From Oscillatoria sp. Prado101 (GTDB taxonomy: Bacteria > Cyanobacteriota > Cyanobacteriia > Cyanobacteriales > Oscillatoriaceae), in NCBI GenBank assembly GCA_025454445.1, contig JALOOK010000257.1:1-6981 (forward strand): 6,981 nt of DNA. Direction: 5' to 3'. Under the pieces are notes generated by a model. The model had not been told where the DNA came from, ran no database searches, and saw nothing but the letters and a program-made list of their open reading frames with translations. Positions 1 to 5,541 of this stretch are shown here, one piece after another. Both the position numbers and the translations under genes were made by a program. Within the stretch, counting starts at the first letter, position 1; each line of letters opens with the position of its first letter.

Positions 1-336
1 CAGCAGTCGGGGAATCAAATCCTCAACCAGAATGTACTGGGGAGTGGGGCGCTTTTCCTTTTCTGCCTTTTTTCCCCTTTCCTCCTCTTGCAGGGCAACG
101 ATGGCGTCGTAAGCTTCTTCTGTGACGTAGGGAGCCAGAGTCTCTGGGGTTTGAAGCCGGTGTGATGGCCAGCCACCGGCTGGCGAGCGCAACTTGGCCA
201 CAATTTCCGCCAGCCGGCGGGTAGCCTCCACGGCAGGTTCCGAAACCGCCCGCCCGCTTGAAAGCCCGTTCACAATTACCGGCAAGCTCAGTTTGAGTAC
301 CGTCTTGCTGACTGTAGCGCCACTGTTCAGGTGCAT
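1..336 (-). CDS. Unrecognised protein with MazG-like segment (5' part only, runs off left edge)
   Basis: An open frame of 112 codons starts with ATG at 336-334 and has no stop before the window edge, so the C-terminus is missing. An AGGA/GGAGG purine run lies just upstream of the ATG. The protein begins MHLNSGATVSKTVLKLSLPV and continues with a helical, charged region. Residues about 43-85 contain LRSPAGGWPS, then QTPETLAPYVTEEAYDAI. This resembles the start of MazG-type nucleotide pyrophosphohydrolases (LR.P..CPWD..QT..SL.PY..EEAYE). Here the PWD tryptophan and aspartate are not conserved, and the acidic motif reads EEAYD. Residues 85-97 are a Lys/Glu-rich linker, then YILVEDLIPRLL. It lies 76 bp downstream of the kinase stop on the same strand, so co-transcription is possible. 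Full function unknown; the MazG resemblance is by eye and covers one short segment. That the frame is coding is fairly secure. Confidence 0.7.
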   Translation of the reverse strand, partial: MHLNSGATVSKTVLKLSLPVIVNGLSSGRAVSEPAVEATRRLAEIVAKLRSPAGGWPSHRLQTPETLAPYVTEEAYDAIVALQEEERGKKAEKEKRPTPQYILVEDLIPRLL

Positions 337-412
337 GCCTCCGTCCTATATTAGTAAGTATCGCGCCCCAGGCAGGCTAGCATTGGCAGGCAAGAAGAGA
401 GCGCTCAAGCTG

Positions 413-2224
413 CTACTCCTGTGCTGTGGGCAACTTATCTAGATTCAGAAAGTATAAATAGTCTCGCTCACCGGCACGAGTGGCAATCGCCAAACCATTC
501 TCGCCCCAACCGGCAATCGCCAGCGGTGACGGTGGGCCTTTGAGAATTCCCGCCCGACGCCCGAGGGCATCGAGAAACACAATCTGGCCATCGGCAGAAG
601 CCAGAAAATACCCGTCCGCAACCGCCGCCCAGCAAACAGGCACAATATCCAAGGGAATGCGCGTCACAAGCAGCGGGCGCAGCTGAATCCGCAAAGCTGC
701 AGCCCCCGGGGCTGATAAATTTGAGTCTTCTTCGATGCCAAACAGAGTCAAAGGCTCGCCCCCAGGCACCAGATAGCGACCGCAAAAGTCCCCCCTAAAA
801 GCCACCGGCAGCGACAGCTCTCCCGCCCGGGTTCCCCGTCTGGTGTAAATCCGCAACCGGGTTTGAGGTTTGGCGGCGTCTTGCCAAATCGCCAGCAGGT
901 GTCGCCGGTCGAGAAAGATTAATTCTGGCGGAGTTTCTTCCGATAGGGGAATATTGCGCACCGGCACCTTTACCGCCGCACCCTGTAGCGCCGGCAGGGA
1001 ATAGATCCGCACTCTGTCGGCGCACGCCACTGCTAGCCACCCACTCTGTGAGTCCACAGCCATCTTGCCGGGGAAGTGAGATACCTCATCCCCCACATCC
1101 AAAAGGCGCTCTCCCTCTCCCGAAACCGCACCCAGCCAGTAAATTTGCTCGCCAGCAGAAGCCAAACAGCCTTGGGGTACGGGCAGCAGAAACTGGCACA
1201 ATGCAGGTAAACTGACATTGATTTCTGGTTGGCGACTTGCCAGCCACACCCTCACTTGCGCACCCACAGCTGCGTAAAGCTTATTACCACATAATTCTAA
1301 AAATGTCAAGGTATCTGACAGAACTTGTTTGGAGACTCTGGACAGTGGCTGGAGGGGCACCGGTTTGGCAGCCTTTTGCAAAGGGATTCTCAGATTGCTT
1401 AACTGTCGCACCTCGGGGTCATCGATAGCCTGCTGCAGGGCGGTGGCCATTTCAACGGCACTGGCAAACCGGCGAGCTGGCAGTTTTTCCAAAGATTTTT
1501 GCACAATCGCCCGCAGGGGTTGCGGGATTGTCTCAGGCATTTGCAGGCGCTGATTCATGTGGGCCCACATCAGTTTACCGGGGACACCGGTAAAGGGACG
1601 CTCGCCGACGAGCATTTCCCACAGGATAATGCCCAGAGCATAGAGGTCGGATGACGCCGAATAAAGACCGTAAAAGCGCTCCGGAGCCATGTAAGCCGGC
1701 GAGCCGATTGTGGCGTCTGGGGAGGTTTCTGAGTGCACCCTCCTCTTGCCGACTTTCGGGGTGAGTCGCAGGGCAATGCCAAAGTCAGACAGTCTCGGCG
1801 TCCAGCCTTGGGAGTGCAAAGTCAGGAGGATATTTTCTGGCTTGATATCGCAGTGGACAATGCCCTGCCTGTGAGCTTCTTCCAAACCGGCTAAAATTCC
1901 CAGAATCAGCTGCAACCCCTCGCTGAGCCGCAAAGCACTGTCCTGTTCCAGCAGGTTGCGCAGGGTTCCGCCATCAGAGTAGTCCATCACCAAGTACCGC
2001 CCCGTGGCGGTGTGTTCCAAGGCGGAGCCGGTGACGATATTGGGATGCTGCAAAGTCATCAGCGACAAGAGCTCGCGCAAAAATTTGTGGGTGGGCGAGC
2101 GCTCGTGGCTGAGTTCTTTAAGGGCAACCAGCTCGCCGGTGTGGCGGTTGCTGGCAAAAAAAACGCGGCCAAACTGTCCTTGGCCAATGAGTCCTATAAT
2201 GCGATACTTGGATTGCCCGATCAT
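413..2224 (-). CDS. spkG: Serine/threonine protein kinase, SpkG (Slr0152)-like, with C-terminal propeller-like region
   Basis: 603 residues from the ATG at 2224. The Hanks-type kinase domain spans about 7-270: glycine loop GQGQFGRV (14-21), ATP-binding Lys36 in VALK, alpha-C Glu51, catalytic loop HCDIKPEN (124-131, Asp126), DFG 147-149, APE 180-182, and the subdomain IX Asp193. Cys125 replaces the usual Arg of HRD, so this is a non-RD kinase. Residues about 315-600 are beta-rich with recurring WD-like strands (for example LYAAVGAQVRVW, WLAVACADRVRIYSL, FLASADGQIVFLDALG), probably a divergent propeller used for partner binding. I see no transmembrane segment. The frame is open back to 2383, but those extra 53 codons run through palindromic repeats and precede the normal kinase N-terminus, so I start at MIGQSKYRIIG; no clear Shine-Dalgarno is visible. 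The spkG assignment rests on neighbouring Slr0144-0149-type genes. In Synechocystis SpkG has been linked to phosphorylation of ferredoxin 5, whose homologue lies next door (recalled). Confidence 0.88.
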   Translation of the reverse strand: MIGQSKYRIIGLIGQGQFGRVFFASNRHTGELVALKELSHERSPTHKFLRELLSLMTLQHPNIVTGSALEHTATGRYLVMDYSDGGTLRNLLEQDSALRLSEGLQLILGILAGLEEAHRQGIVHCDIKPENILLTLHSQGWTPRLSDFGIALRLTPKVGKRRVHSETSPDATIGSPAYMAPERFYGLYSASSDLYALGIILWEMLVGERPFTGVPGKLMWAHMNQRLQMPETIPQPLRAIVQKSLEKLPARRFASAVEMATALQQAIDDPEVRQLSNLRIPLQKAAKPVPLQPLSRVSKQVLSDTLTFLELCGNKLYAAVGAQVRVWLASRQPEINVSLPALCQFLLPVPQGCLASAGEQIYWLGAVSGEGERLLDVGDEVSHFPGKMAVDSQSGWLAVACADRVRIYSLPALQGAAVKVPVRNIPLSEETPPELIFLDRRHLLAIWQDAAKPQTRLRIYTRRGTRAGELSLPVAFRGDFCGRYLVPGGEPLTLFGIEEDSNLSAPGAAALRIQLRPLLVTRIPLDIVPVCWAAVADGYFLASADGQIVFLDALGRRAGILKGPPSPLAIAGWGENGLAIATRAGERDYLYFLNLDKLPTAQE

Positions 2225-2336
2225 TGTTCGACGCACCGGCGAGTCCGGAGAGTGGGAGAGGTTGGCTTTTGCTACAGGTACGGGAAAAAACGGACAAACT
2301 CGGCTCCCAAAGCGAGGGTATAGCCCTCCCCTGTAG

Positions 2337-2356
2337 AGACCGAACATGTTCGGTCT
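2337..2356. repeat. 20-bp perfect palindrome
   Basis: AGACCGAACATGTTCGGTCT is identical to its own reverse complement. It lies 113 bp upstream of the kinase ATG and about 390 bp upstream of the ferredoxin ATG. It resembles the family of short interspersed palindromes starting GTAGAGAC found in filamentous cyanobacteria (from memory), and the preceding bases here are indeed gtagagac. It could instead be an operator; the sequence alone does not decide. Confidence 0.7.
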
Positions 2357-2363
2357 GTTGCTC

Positions 2364-2419
2364 AGAAGAACCCCACCCCCCAACCCCCTCCCCGTTTACG
2401 GGGAGGGGGAGCTTGAAAG
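2364..2419 (+). repeat. GC-rich hairpin repeat, left copy (inverted relative to the right copy)
   Basis: Reads agaagaaccccaccccccaa and then an 11-bp perfect stem, CCCCCTCCCCG (2384-2394) with CGGGGAGGGGG (2399-2409) around a TTTA loop, ending agcttgaaag. The same layout, with small indels, occurs on the opposite strand at 4084-4138. It is an interspersed, non-coding, probably non-autonomous repeat. No T-run follows the hairpin, so it is not a canonical terminator. Confidence 0.85.
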
Positions 2420-2745
2420 AATTTCACCCCTAACGCCTTCGCCCCCTCTCCCGATAGCTTCCTTTGGCTGATAGGAAACTTACGATTGTATCTCATTTTA
2501 GCGCTCTTGTTGCCCTAAGGTAACTGTGTGGAAGCTGTGCCATCTGAATTTTACCTTCTGCCCTGGGTGTGAGCGCCCCTGCCAGGAGAGAGCCGGGACG
2601 CCTTGTCTGCTGCCGACAATTGCCGGTGGTGGAAATTGGCTGCCGATCAGGGGGTGAGGGAACCCGATCGCTGCCTGCTGTGCCATCCTAGGTGTAGGGA
2701 GCAACAGCCCAGTCCAGTTTCCCTGACGATCACGCCCAAACAAAG

Positions 2746-3228
2746 ATGGTCAAAATTATTAAATTAGATCCCCTGGCCTTCGAGGCCGCTGTTAAAACCA
2801 ATACCAATATCCTGTCGGCGCTGCTGGACAATGAGCTAGATGTCCTCAAAGAATGCGGCGGTCGGGGAATGTGCGCCACCTGCCACGTGTACATCAAACA
2901 GGGGATGCAAGGTCTTTCTGGGTTGAACCGGCGCGAGCAGCGGACACTAGAGGTGATTACCACCGCCAAACCCAATTCTCGCCTCGCCTGTCAGGCGCGG
3001 GTTATGGATGAAGGGGTGGTCGTTGAGCTGCCTACCGGGATGTACCTGAATGCGATTAAAGATGTTAACACTTTGATCGGTCGCCGCGCCGAGCAGGACT
3101 TGCTGCACCCGATCACCGGCCAGGTAATAGTGGAATCTGGGAAATTGATTACTCGTTCTATCATTACCCAGCTGGAAGAAACCCGCTTCCAGGTGGGGCA
3201 GTACCTGGCCAAAACCACTGACGCTTAA
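2746..3228 (+). CDS. [2Fe-2S] ferredoxin with C-terminal extension (Slr0148/Fed5-like)
   Basis: 160 residues. The N-terminal 100 form a ferredoxin domain with cluster ligands Cys37, Cys43, Cys46 (ECGGRGMCATC) and Cys82 (RLACQAR). The spacing is C-x5-C-x2-C-x35-C, which is the adrenodoxin/Isc type rather than the C-x4-C-x2-C of photosynthetic PetF. An electron-transfer role is expected from the fold; the partner is unknown. Residues about 103-160 are an extra tail, mostly predicted helix and strand, not needed for the cluster. No targeting signal, so cytosolic. ATG at 2746 is the only usable start, because TAG at 2695-2697 lies in frame upstream and no ATG, GTG or TTG occurs between; no clear Shine-Dalgarno. 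It is followed after 162 bp by the Slr0149-type gene on the same strand. Thr18 and Thr72 are present, positions I recall as phosphorylated in Synechocystis Fed5. Slr0148 equivalence rests on type plus synteny. Confidence 0.93.
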   Translation: MVKIIKLDPLAFEAAVKTNTNILSALLDNELDVLKECGGRGMCATCHVYIKQGMQGLSGLNRREQRTLEVITTAKPNSRLACQARVMDEGVVVELPTGMYLNAIKDVNTLIGRRAEQDLLHPITGQVIVESGKLITRSIITQLEETRFQVGQYLAKTTDA

Positions 3229-3233
3229 TCGTT

Positions 3234-3262
3234 TTTAACCGCCAAGACGCAGAGAACGCCAA
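3234..3262. repeat. Interspersed repeat-like motif (ccgccaagacgcagag)
   Basis: Just after the ferredoxin stop lies aaccgccaagacgcagag followed by aacgccaagg, with the word cgccaag occurring twice. I recall very similar stretches scattered in intergenic DNA of many filamentous cyanobacteria. Only one copy is present in this window, so repeat status cannot be proved here. Confidence 0.4.
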
Positions 3263-3278
3263 GGGGAGAGAGGATTTG

Positions 3279-3310
3279 GGATGCTTGGATGCCCGGATGC
3301 CCGGATGCCC
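3279..3310 (+). repeat. 8-bp tandem repeat (ggatgccc), about four units
   Basis: ggatgctt followed by three exact ggatgccc units, then ggatttta. It lies between the ferredoxin and the Slr0149-type gene and does not encode protein. Such octamer arrays are prone to copy-number change by slippage. Confidence 0.85.
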
Positions 3311-3348
3311 GGATTTTAGATTGGGGATTTGGGAGTGAATCTAGAATC

Positions 3349-3354
3349 TATAAT
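3349..3354 (+). promoter_or_regulatory. Candidate -10 element upstream of the Slr0149-type gene
   Basis: An exact TATAAT sits 36 bp before the ATG at 3391, within AT-rich sequence. No good -35 hexamer is found at 16-18 bp; TTTGGG at 3328-3333 has a 15-bp spacer. It would allow expression separate from the ferredoxin, whose stop is 120 bp upstream. Confidence 0.35.
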
Positions 3355-3390
3355 TGTATTACCAATCGGTCGCGCACGAGAGTGTAATTT

Positions 3391-3858
3391 ATGTTGAGCC
3401 AACTAGCAAAACTGAGTGTAGCGGCTGACGGACGCTATGCCACCGCAACAGAACTCCAGTTTCTCAGAGACTACTTCAAGTCTTTTAATTTGCGCTTGAG
3501 TGCCTATCAAAAAATTAAGGCGGCGGAGAAAGAAATTATTCGCCAAGCGCAAGCCAAAGTGCAGTCTATCGACGCCAGTTTATTGAGCAATGGCTCCGAG
3601 GACGCTACCTCAAAATGGAGGCTTGACACGGTGCGGGTTTTGCGGCACACAGCAGCTGCTCTGTTAATCAATGATGCTGAGCGGCTGCAGAACCGCTTTA
3701 TCCTGTGGTTCAAAACTGTTCTGCGTGCGATGGATGTGGAGCGCAGCGCCGAGATCACCCATCAAGTGATGCTGGAAGTCGTGCTGCAGTATCTGACGCC
3801 TGAAGAGGCGGCCCTATTTTCTCCACTTTGGGAACTGAACCGCCTCGATAAAGAGTAG
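3391..3858 (+). CDS. Phycobiliprotein-fold-like protein without chromophore cysteine (Slr0149-like)
   Basis: 155 residues, mainly alpha-helical, soluble, no signal peptide. It aligns along its length with the 155-residue protein at 4938-5405, and both resemble allophycocyanin-type subunits. Shared landmarks are RY at 15-16 followed by ATATEL (phycobiliproteins have RYL..EL), and the helix around W76-RLD-TVRV-LR85 to IND95, which matches the CLRD..YYLR...AGD region of ApcA without gaps. At the position of chromophore Cys84 there is Trp76, while the bilin-contacting Asp is kept as Asp79. The protein has no cysteine at all, so it cannot carry a thioether-linked bilin. Likely a structural or assembly role related to pigment proteins (inference). 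A GAGAG run 8 nt before the ATG may serve as ribosome binding site. It converges on the Slr0147-type gene across a repeat-filled spacer. Confidence 0.82.
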   Translation: MLSQLAKLSVAADGRYATATELQFLRDYFKSFNLRLSAYQKIKAAEKEIIRQAQAKVQSIDASLLSNGSEDATSKWRLDTVRVLRHTAAALLINDAERLQNRFILWFKTVLRAMDVERSAEITHQVMLEVVLQYLTPEEAALFSPLWELNRLDKE

Positions 3859-3991
3859 ATTTTAGACGCTCAATGCTGCCAATTTCTTTCTCTTTATCCT
3901 TGGCTAAAGGCTCATATTTTAGGAGGATTTTGTCACGGCTGGAAGCCTTTTAACAGGGTGAACAGCCGCACAGTTATTAGGGGACAGGGAG

Positions 3992-4012
3992 GGACAGGCG
4001 AGACGCCTGTCC
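3992..4012. repeat. Palindromic repeat GGACAGGCG-aga-CGCCTGTCC
   Basis: Perfect 9-bp stem with a 3-nt loop, preceded by an overlapping partial copy (gggacaggga) and followed by tacaataa. I recall this as a widespread intergenic repeat in filamentous cyanobacteria; a single copy is seen here. Confidence 0.7.
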
Positions 4013-4028
4013 TACAATAAAGCTTATA

Positions 4029-4064
4029 AGAAACCGGGTTTCTCCTGCGAAACCCTGTTTCTAC
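4029..4064. repeat. Palindromic repeat AGAAACC-g-GGTTTCT with a degenerate partner
   Basis: A perfect 7-bp inverted repeat at 4029-4043, followed by cctgcgaaaccctgtttcta, a second imperfect gaaac/gtttc pair. It lies directly beside the other two hairpin repeats of this spacer. Confidence 0.65.
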
Positions 4065-4083
4065 ATCTTAAGAATTTCTTCTT

Positions 4084-4138
4084 CTTTCTCCCCCTCTCCC
4101 CTTGTGGGAGAGGGGGTTGGGGGGTGAGGGGTTCTTCT
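4084..4138 (-). repeat. GC-rich hairpin repeat, right copy (inverted relative to the left copy)
   Basis: On the minus strand it reads agaagaacccctcacccccc, then aa, then an 11-bp perfect stem: CCCCCTCTCCC/GGGAGAGGGGG, at 4090-4100 and 4106-4116 on the plus strand. It ends in gagaaagaa. It matches the copy at 2364-2419 in order and layout, including the agaagaacccc edge, and is in opposite orientation. The two copies bracket the ferredoxin and Slr0149-type genes. It begins 17 bp after the stop of the Slr0147-type gene, but no T-run follows on either strand. Confidence 0.85.
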
Positions 4139-4155
4139 ATCCGAAGCACTCTTAC

Positions 4156-4812
4156 CTAGCCGCACAGTTGGGCCATAATATTCTGGTGTTCCTGGCCTTC
4201 TGTCACCCAGGCTTCTGCGGGTTTGAGGCGTTCTGGCAAACCGATAACAAATCGGTTGCAATCCGCCCCCAGAGACTCACAGGTGGTTTGTATGCAGTGG
4301 ATGTCCCGACCGGTGAGCTGGCTAAAGAAAGAGCTTAATATGCCGGCTTCCAGAAAACACACAGGGCGGTTCCACTGCGGGGCTTTTTCAGCAAAAGGGG
4401 AGTGGCCAATTCTCACCTCTAGAAATCCCTGCTGGTAGTAGGTTTGGTCGAGTTCAAAAGTCCCCCAGCCCAGGGTTTTCCAGCACTCTTGCAAGCACTG
4501 AATAAATTCTACCATTTCCATTTCAGCGACAGGCTTGCTGTAGTATTCGCTAACTTCTTCACAAAAACGCACATAGAAGTTTTTGCCCCACCACCGGCCA
4601 CAGTTGAACAGTACCAGGCGGGCGGCGGTGCCGGTTTCTTGTTCCAGACCGGCATAAATCGCTTCAAATAAGGTTGCTGGCAGAGCCAGGAATCGGTCGC
4701 CCCGACGATTTTCTAGCAACCCCAGCTCTAAATCGCCTCGAATATAGGCCCCGGGGGCAAAGTAATTTCCGGGGAGGCGCTGGCTATCCAGTAAATCAGC
4801 AATCGCAATCAT
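4156..4812 (-). CDS. V4R-domain protein (Slr0147-like)
   Basis: 218 residues from ATG at 4812. A GTG four codons upstream (4824) is an alternative start; neither has a clear Shine-Dalgarno, and I prefer ATG because MIAIADLL begins the recognisable domain. The C-terminal half (about 125-192) carries a V4R (4-vinyl reductase type) domain: RPVCFLEAGILSSFFS (149-164), then HCIQTTCESLGADCNRFVIG (172-191) with Cys173, Cys178 and Cys185. The N-terminal half has GLEQETG (55-61) and WWGK (74-77). V4R is named after BchJ, a bacteriochlorophyll pathway protein, and is viewed as a small-molecule binding domain; direct catalysis is not implied. It is a clear paralogue of the protein at 5814-6545, sharing the PVCFL.AG..S.FFS and C....C...G..YC/DC motifs. 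Last gene of the leftward group 0144-0147. It probably handles a tetrapyrrole or contacts photosystem parts (inference). Confidence 0.87.
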   Translation of the reverse strand: MIAIADLLDSQRLPGNYFAPGAYIRGDLELGLLENRRGDRFLALPATLFEAIYAGLEQETGTAARLVLFNCGRWWGKNFYVRFCEEVSEYYSKPVAEMEMVEFIQCLQECWKTLGWGTFELDQTYYQQGFLEVRIGHSPFAEKAPQWNRPVCFLEAGILSSFFSQLTGRDIHCIQTTCESLGADCNRFVIGLPERLKPAEAWVTEGQEHQNIMAQLCG

Positions 4813-4845
4813 ATGAGCTGTCACTTGTTAGTTCGGGTGCGTTTC

Positions 4846-4909
4846 TAACCCACCCTACTGCTGTTAGTTGTGTGAGTATTTTATTAACGCACCCTACTGT
4901 GGGGTGCGT
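4846..4909. repeat. Imperfect repeat pair with ACGCACCC/GGGTGCGT hairpin
   Basis: An inverted repeat, ACGCACCC (4887-4894) with GGGTGCGT (4902-4909) around tactgtg, sits between the Slr0146- and Slr0147-type genes. A related word, acccaccctactg, occurs at about 4848-4860. GGGTGCGT/ACGCACCCTAC palindromes are common intergenic repeats in cyanobacteria (recalled). On the transcribed minus strand the hairpin is followed by ttaataaaat, a poor terminator tail, so readthrough into the V4R gene is plausible. Confidence 0.6.
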
Positions 4910-4920
4910 CTGACATGGAG

Positions 4921-4949
4921 ACACGCGACTGAGCGCTCTACACGCGACT
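4921..4949. repeat. 10-bp direct repeat spanning the end of the Slr0146-type gene
   Basis: acacgcgact occurs at 4921-4930 and again at 4940-4949. The second copy encodes the last residues of the Slr0146-type protein and overlaps its TAG stop (4938-4940); the first lies just downstream in the spacer. It looks like a small local duplication. Confidence 0.6.
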
Positions 4950-5405
4950 TGACAGCAGTGCCGTCTGAGCTTCGGTTAAAAACGGCTGCAACAGCGCCAG
5001 CGCCTGAGGAGACAGCAATGACTTCAGGCGCTCCTGCAGCATCTGGTAAAGCTGAGCCTCAATTTCTCCTGTTTGGTGGGTTTGCACCAAGCCTTTCAGC
5101 CAGTTCAGCAGGCGTTGCTGCAAAAATTCTCGGTCATTGAGGAGCATCGCCATAGCGCAGTATCGCAATACCAGCAGCCAGTGCTTCAAGGAGCGCTCCA
5201 GGATTTCCTGACTCACGTCCGGAAAGGCTTTTACTAGCTGGTCGGCGATCGGTTGGAAAATGGCTACTTCCTGATCTCGCAGGGACTCATAGACTTTCAG
5301 GCTTTGAGCTATGGAAATAGCGTAATGCTTCAAAGCCTCCATTTCCTCCGGCTTCAAGTAGCGGTTTTCCGCCTCATCCATTAGGGCTTCAATTTTGGGG
5401 TGCAT
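4938..5405 (-). CDS. Phycobiliprotein-fold-like protein without chromophore cysteine (Slr0146-like)
   Basis: 155 residues, helical, soluble. It opens with RYLKPEEMEALKHY (15-28), close to the RYLTPGELDRIK stretch of allophycocyanin alpha. ADQL (54-57) and PDV (62-64) also match ApcA positions. The helix S72-LKH-WLLV-LR81 to LND91 aligns without gaps to the ApcA segment CLRD..YYLR...AGD. The chromophore Cys becomes Ser72 and the bilin-binding Asp becomes His75. One cysteine (Cys83) remains, at a different position. Hence it is not expected to bind a bilin in the standard covalent way; a structural or pigment-protein assembly role is inferred. It is a paralogue of the 3391-3858 protein, with the same length and the shared core LR....A.LL.ND. 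Third gene of the leftward group, 136 bp after the Slr0145-type gene. The ATG at 5405 lacks a well-spaced Shine-Dalgarno; GAGAAG lies 14 nt upstream. Confidence 0.83.
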   Translation of the reverse strand: MHPKIEALMDEAENRYLKPEEMEALKHYAISIAQSLKVYESLRDQEVAIFQPIADQLVKAFPDVSQEILERSLKHWLLVLRYCAMAMLLNDREFLQQRLLNWLKGLVQTHQTGEIEAQLYQMLQERLKSLLSPQALALLQPFLTEAQTALLSSRV

Positions 5406-5541
5406 CGCTAATCACTCATCTTCTCAGTTTTGCAGGGGCCTTTAAGCTAAATTTTGGCAGTCATCTGCGGGATGGCTTATCTGTTAATGTCACAGACAAT
5501 TCATCTGTTACCTCTTGTCTGCAGGGACAATTCCAAGGGAT

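Larger units (their letters stand above)
2225..2745. other. Divergent intergenic region between kinase and ferredoxin genes
   Basis: 521 bp with no convincing gene. The left 190 bp hold a 20-bp perfect palindrome and one copy of the GC-rich hairpin repeat. The right 330 bp are the ferredoxin leader: mixed composition, a relatively AT-rich patch around 2475-2505 (acttacgattgtatctcatt) that could carry a promoter, then GC-rich sequence up to the ATG. In-frame stop TAG at 2695-2697 closes the ferredoxin frame upstream. Open frames here on both strands lack recognisable protein features. Confidence 0.6.
3859..4155. other. Repeat-filled spacer between convergent genes
   Basis: 297 bp between the stops of the Slr0149-type and Slr0147-type genes. 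It contains three different hairpin-forming repeats in the right two-thirds and no protein-coding signal. The only terminator-like structure beyond these repeats is a weak 4-bp stem GGCT-gga-AGCC followed by TTTT at 3937-3951. Confidence 0.6.

Noticed and set aside
2225..2383. Possible 53-residue N-terminal extension of the kinase
   Set aside because: The frame is open, but it passes through the 20-bp palindrome and the edge of the GC-hairpin repeat, its sequence has no recognisable motif, and the kinase domain begins normally at the ATG at 2224.
2498..2743. 81-codon open frame on the minus strand in the ferredoxin leader
   Set aside because: It has no ribosome binding site or known motif and a composition dominated by Gln, Gly and Pro. 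It covers a region better explained as leader DNA.
3937..3951. Intrinsic terminator GGCT-gga-AGCC-TTTT after the Slr0149-type gene
   Set aside because: A 4-bp stem and 4 T's are too weak to call.
2364..4138. Insertion sequence or composite transposon carrying the ferredoxin
   Set aside because: The bracketing repeats are inverted, but the block holds no transposase or integrase and no target-site duplication is visible. Its genes belong to the conserved cluster, so inversion fits better than insertion.
5406..5425. Three-codon upstream frame ATG AGT GAT TAG ending 2 nt before the Slr0146-type ATG, as a reinitiation leader
   Set aside because: GAGAAG directly abuts that ATG with no spacing, so it would not be translated efficiently; tiny frames like this arise by chance.
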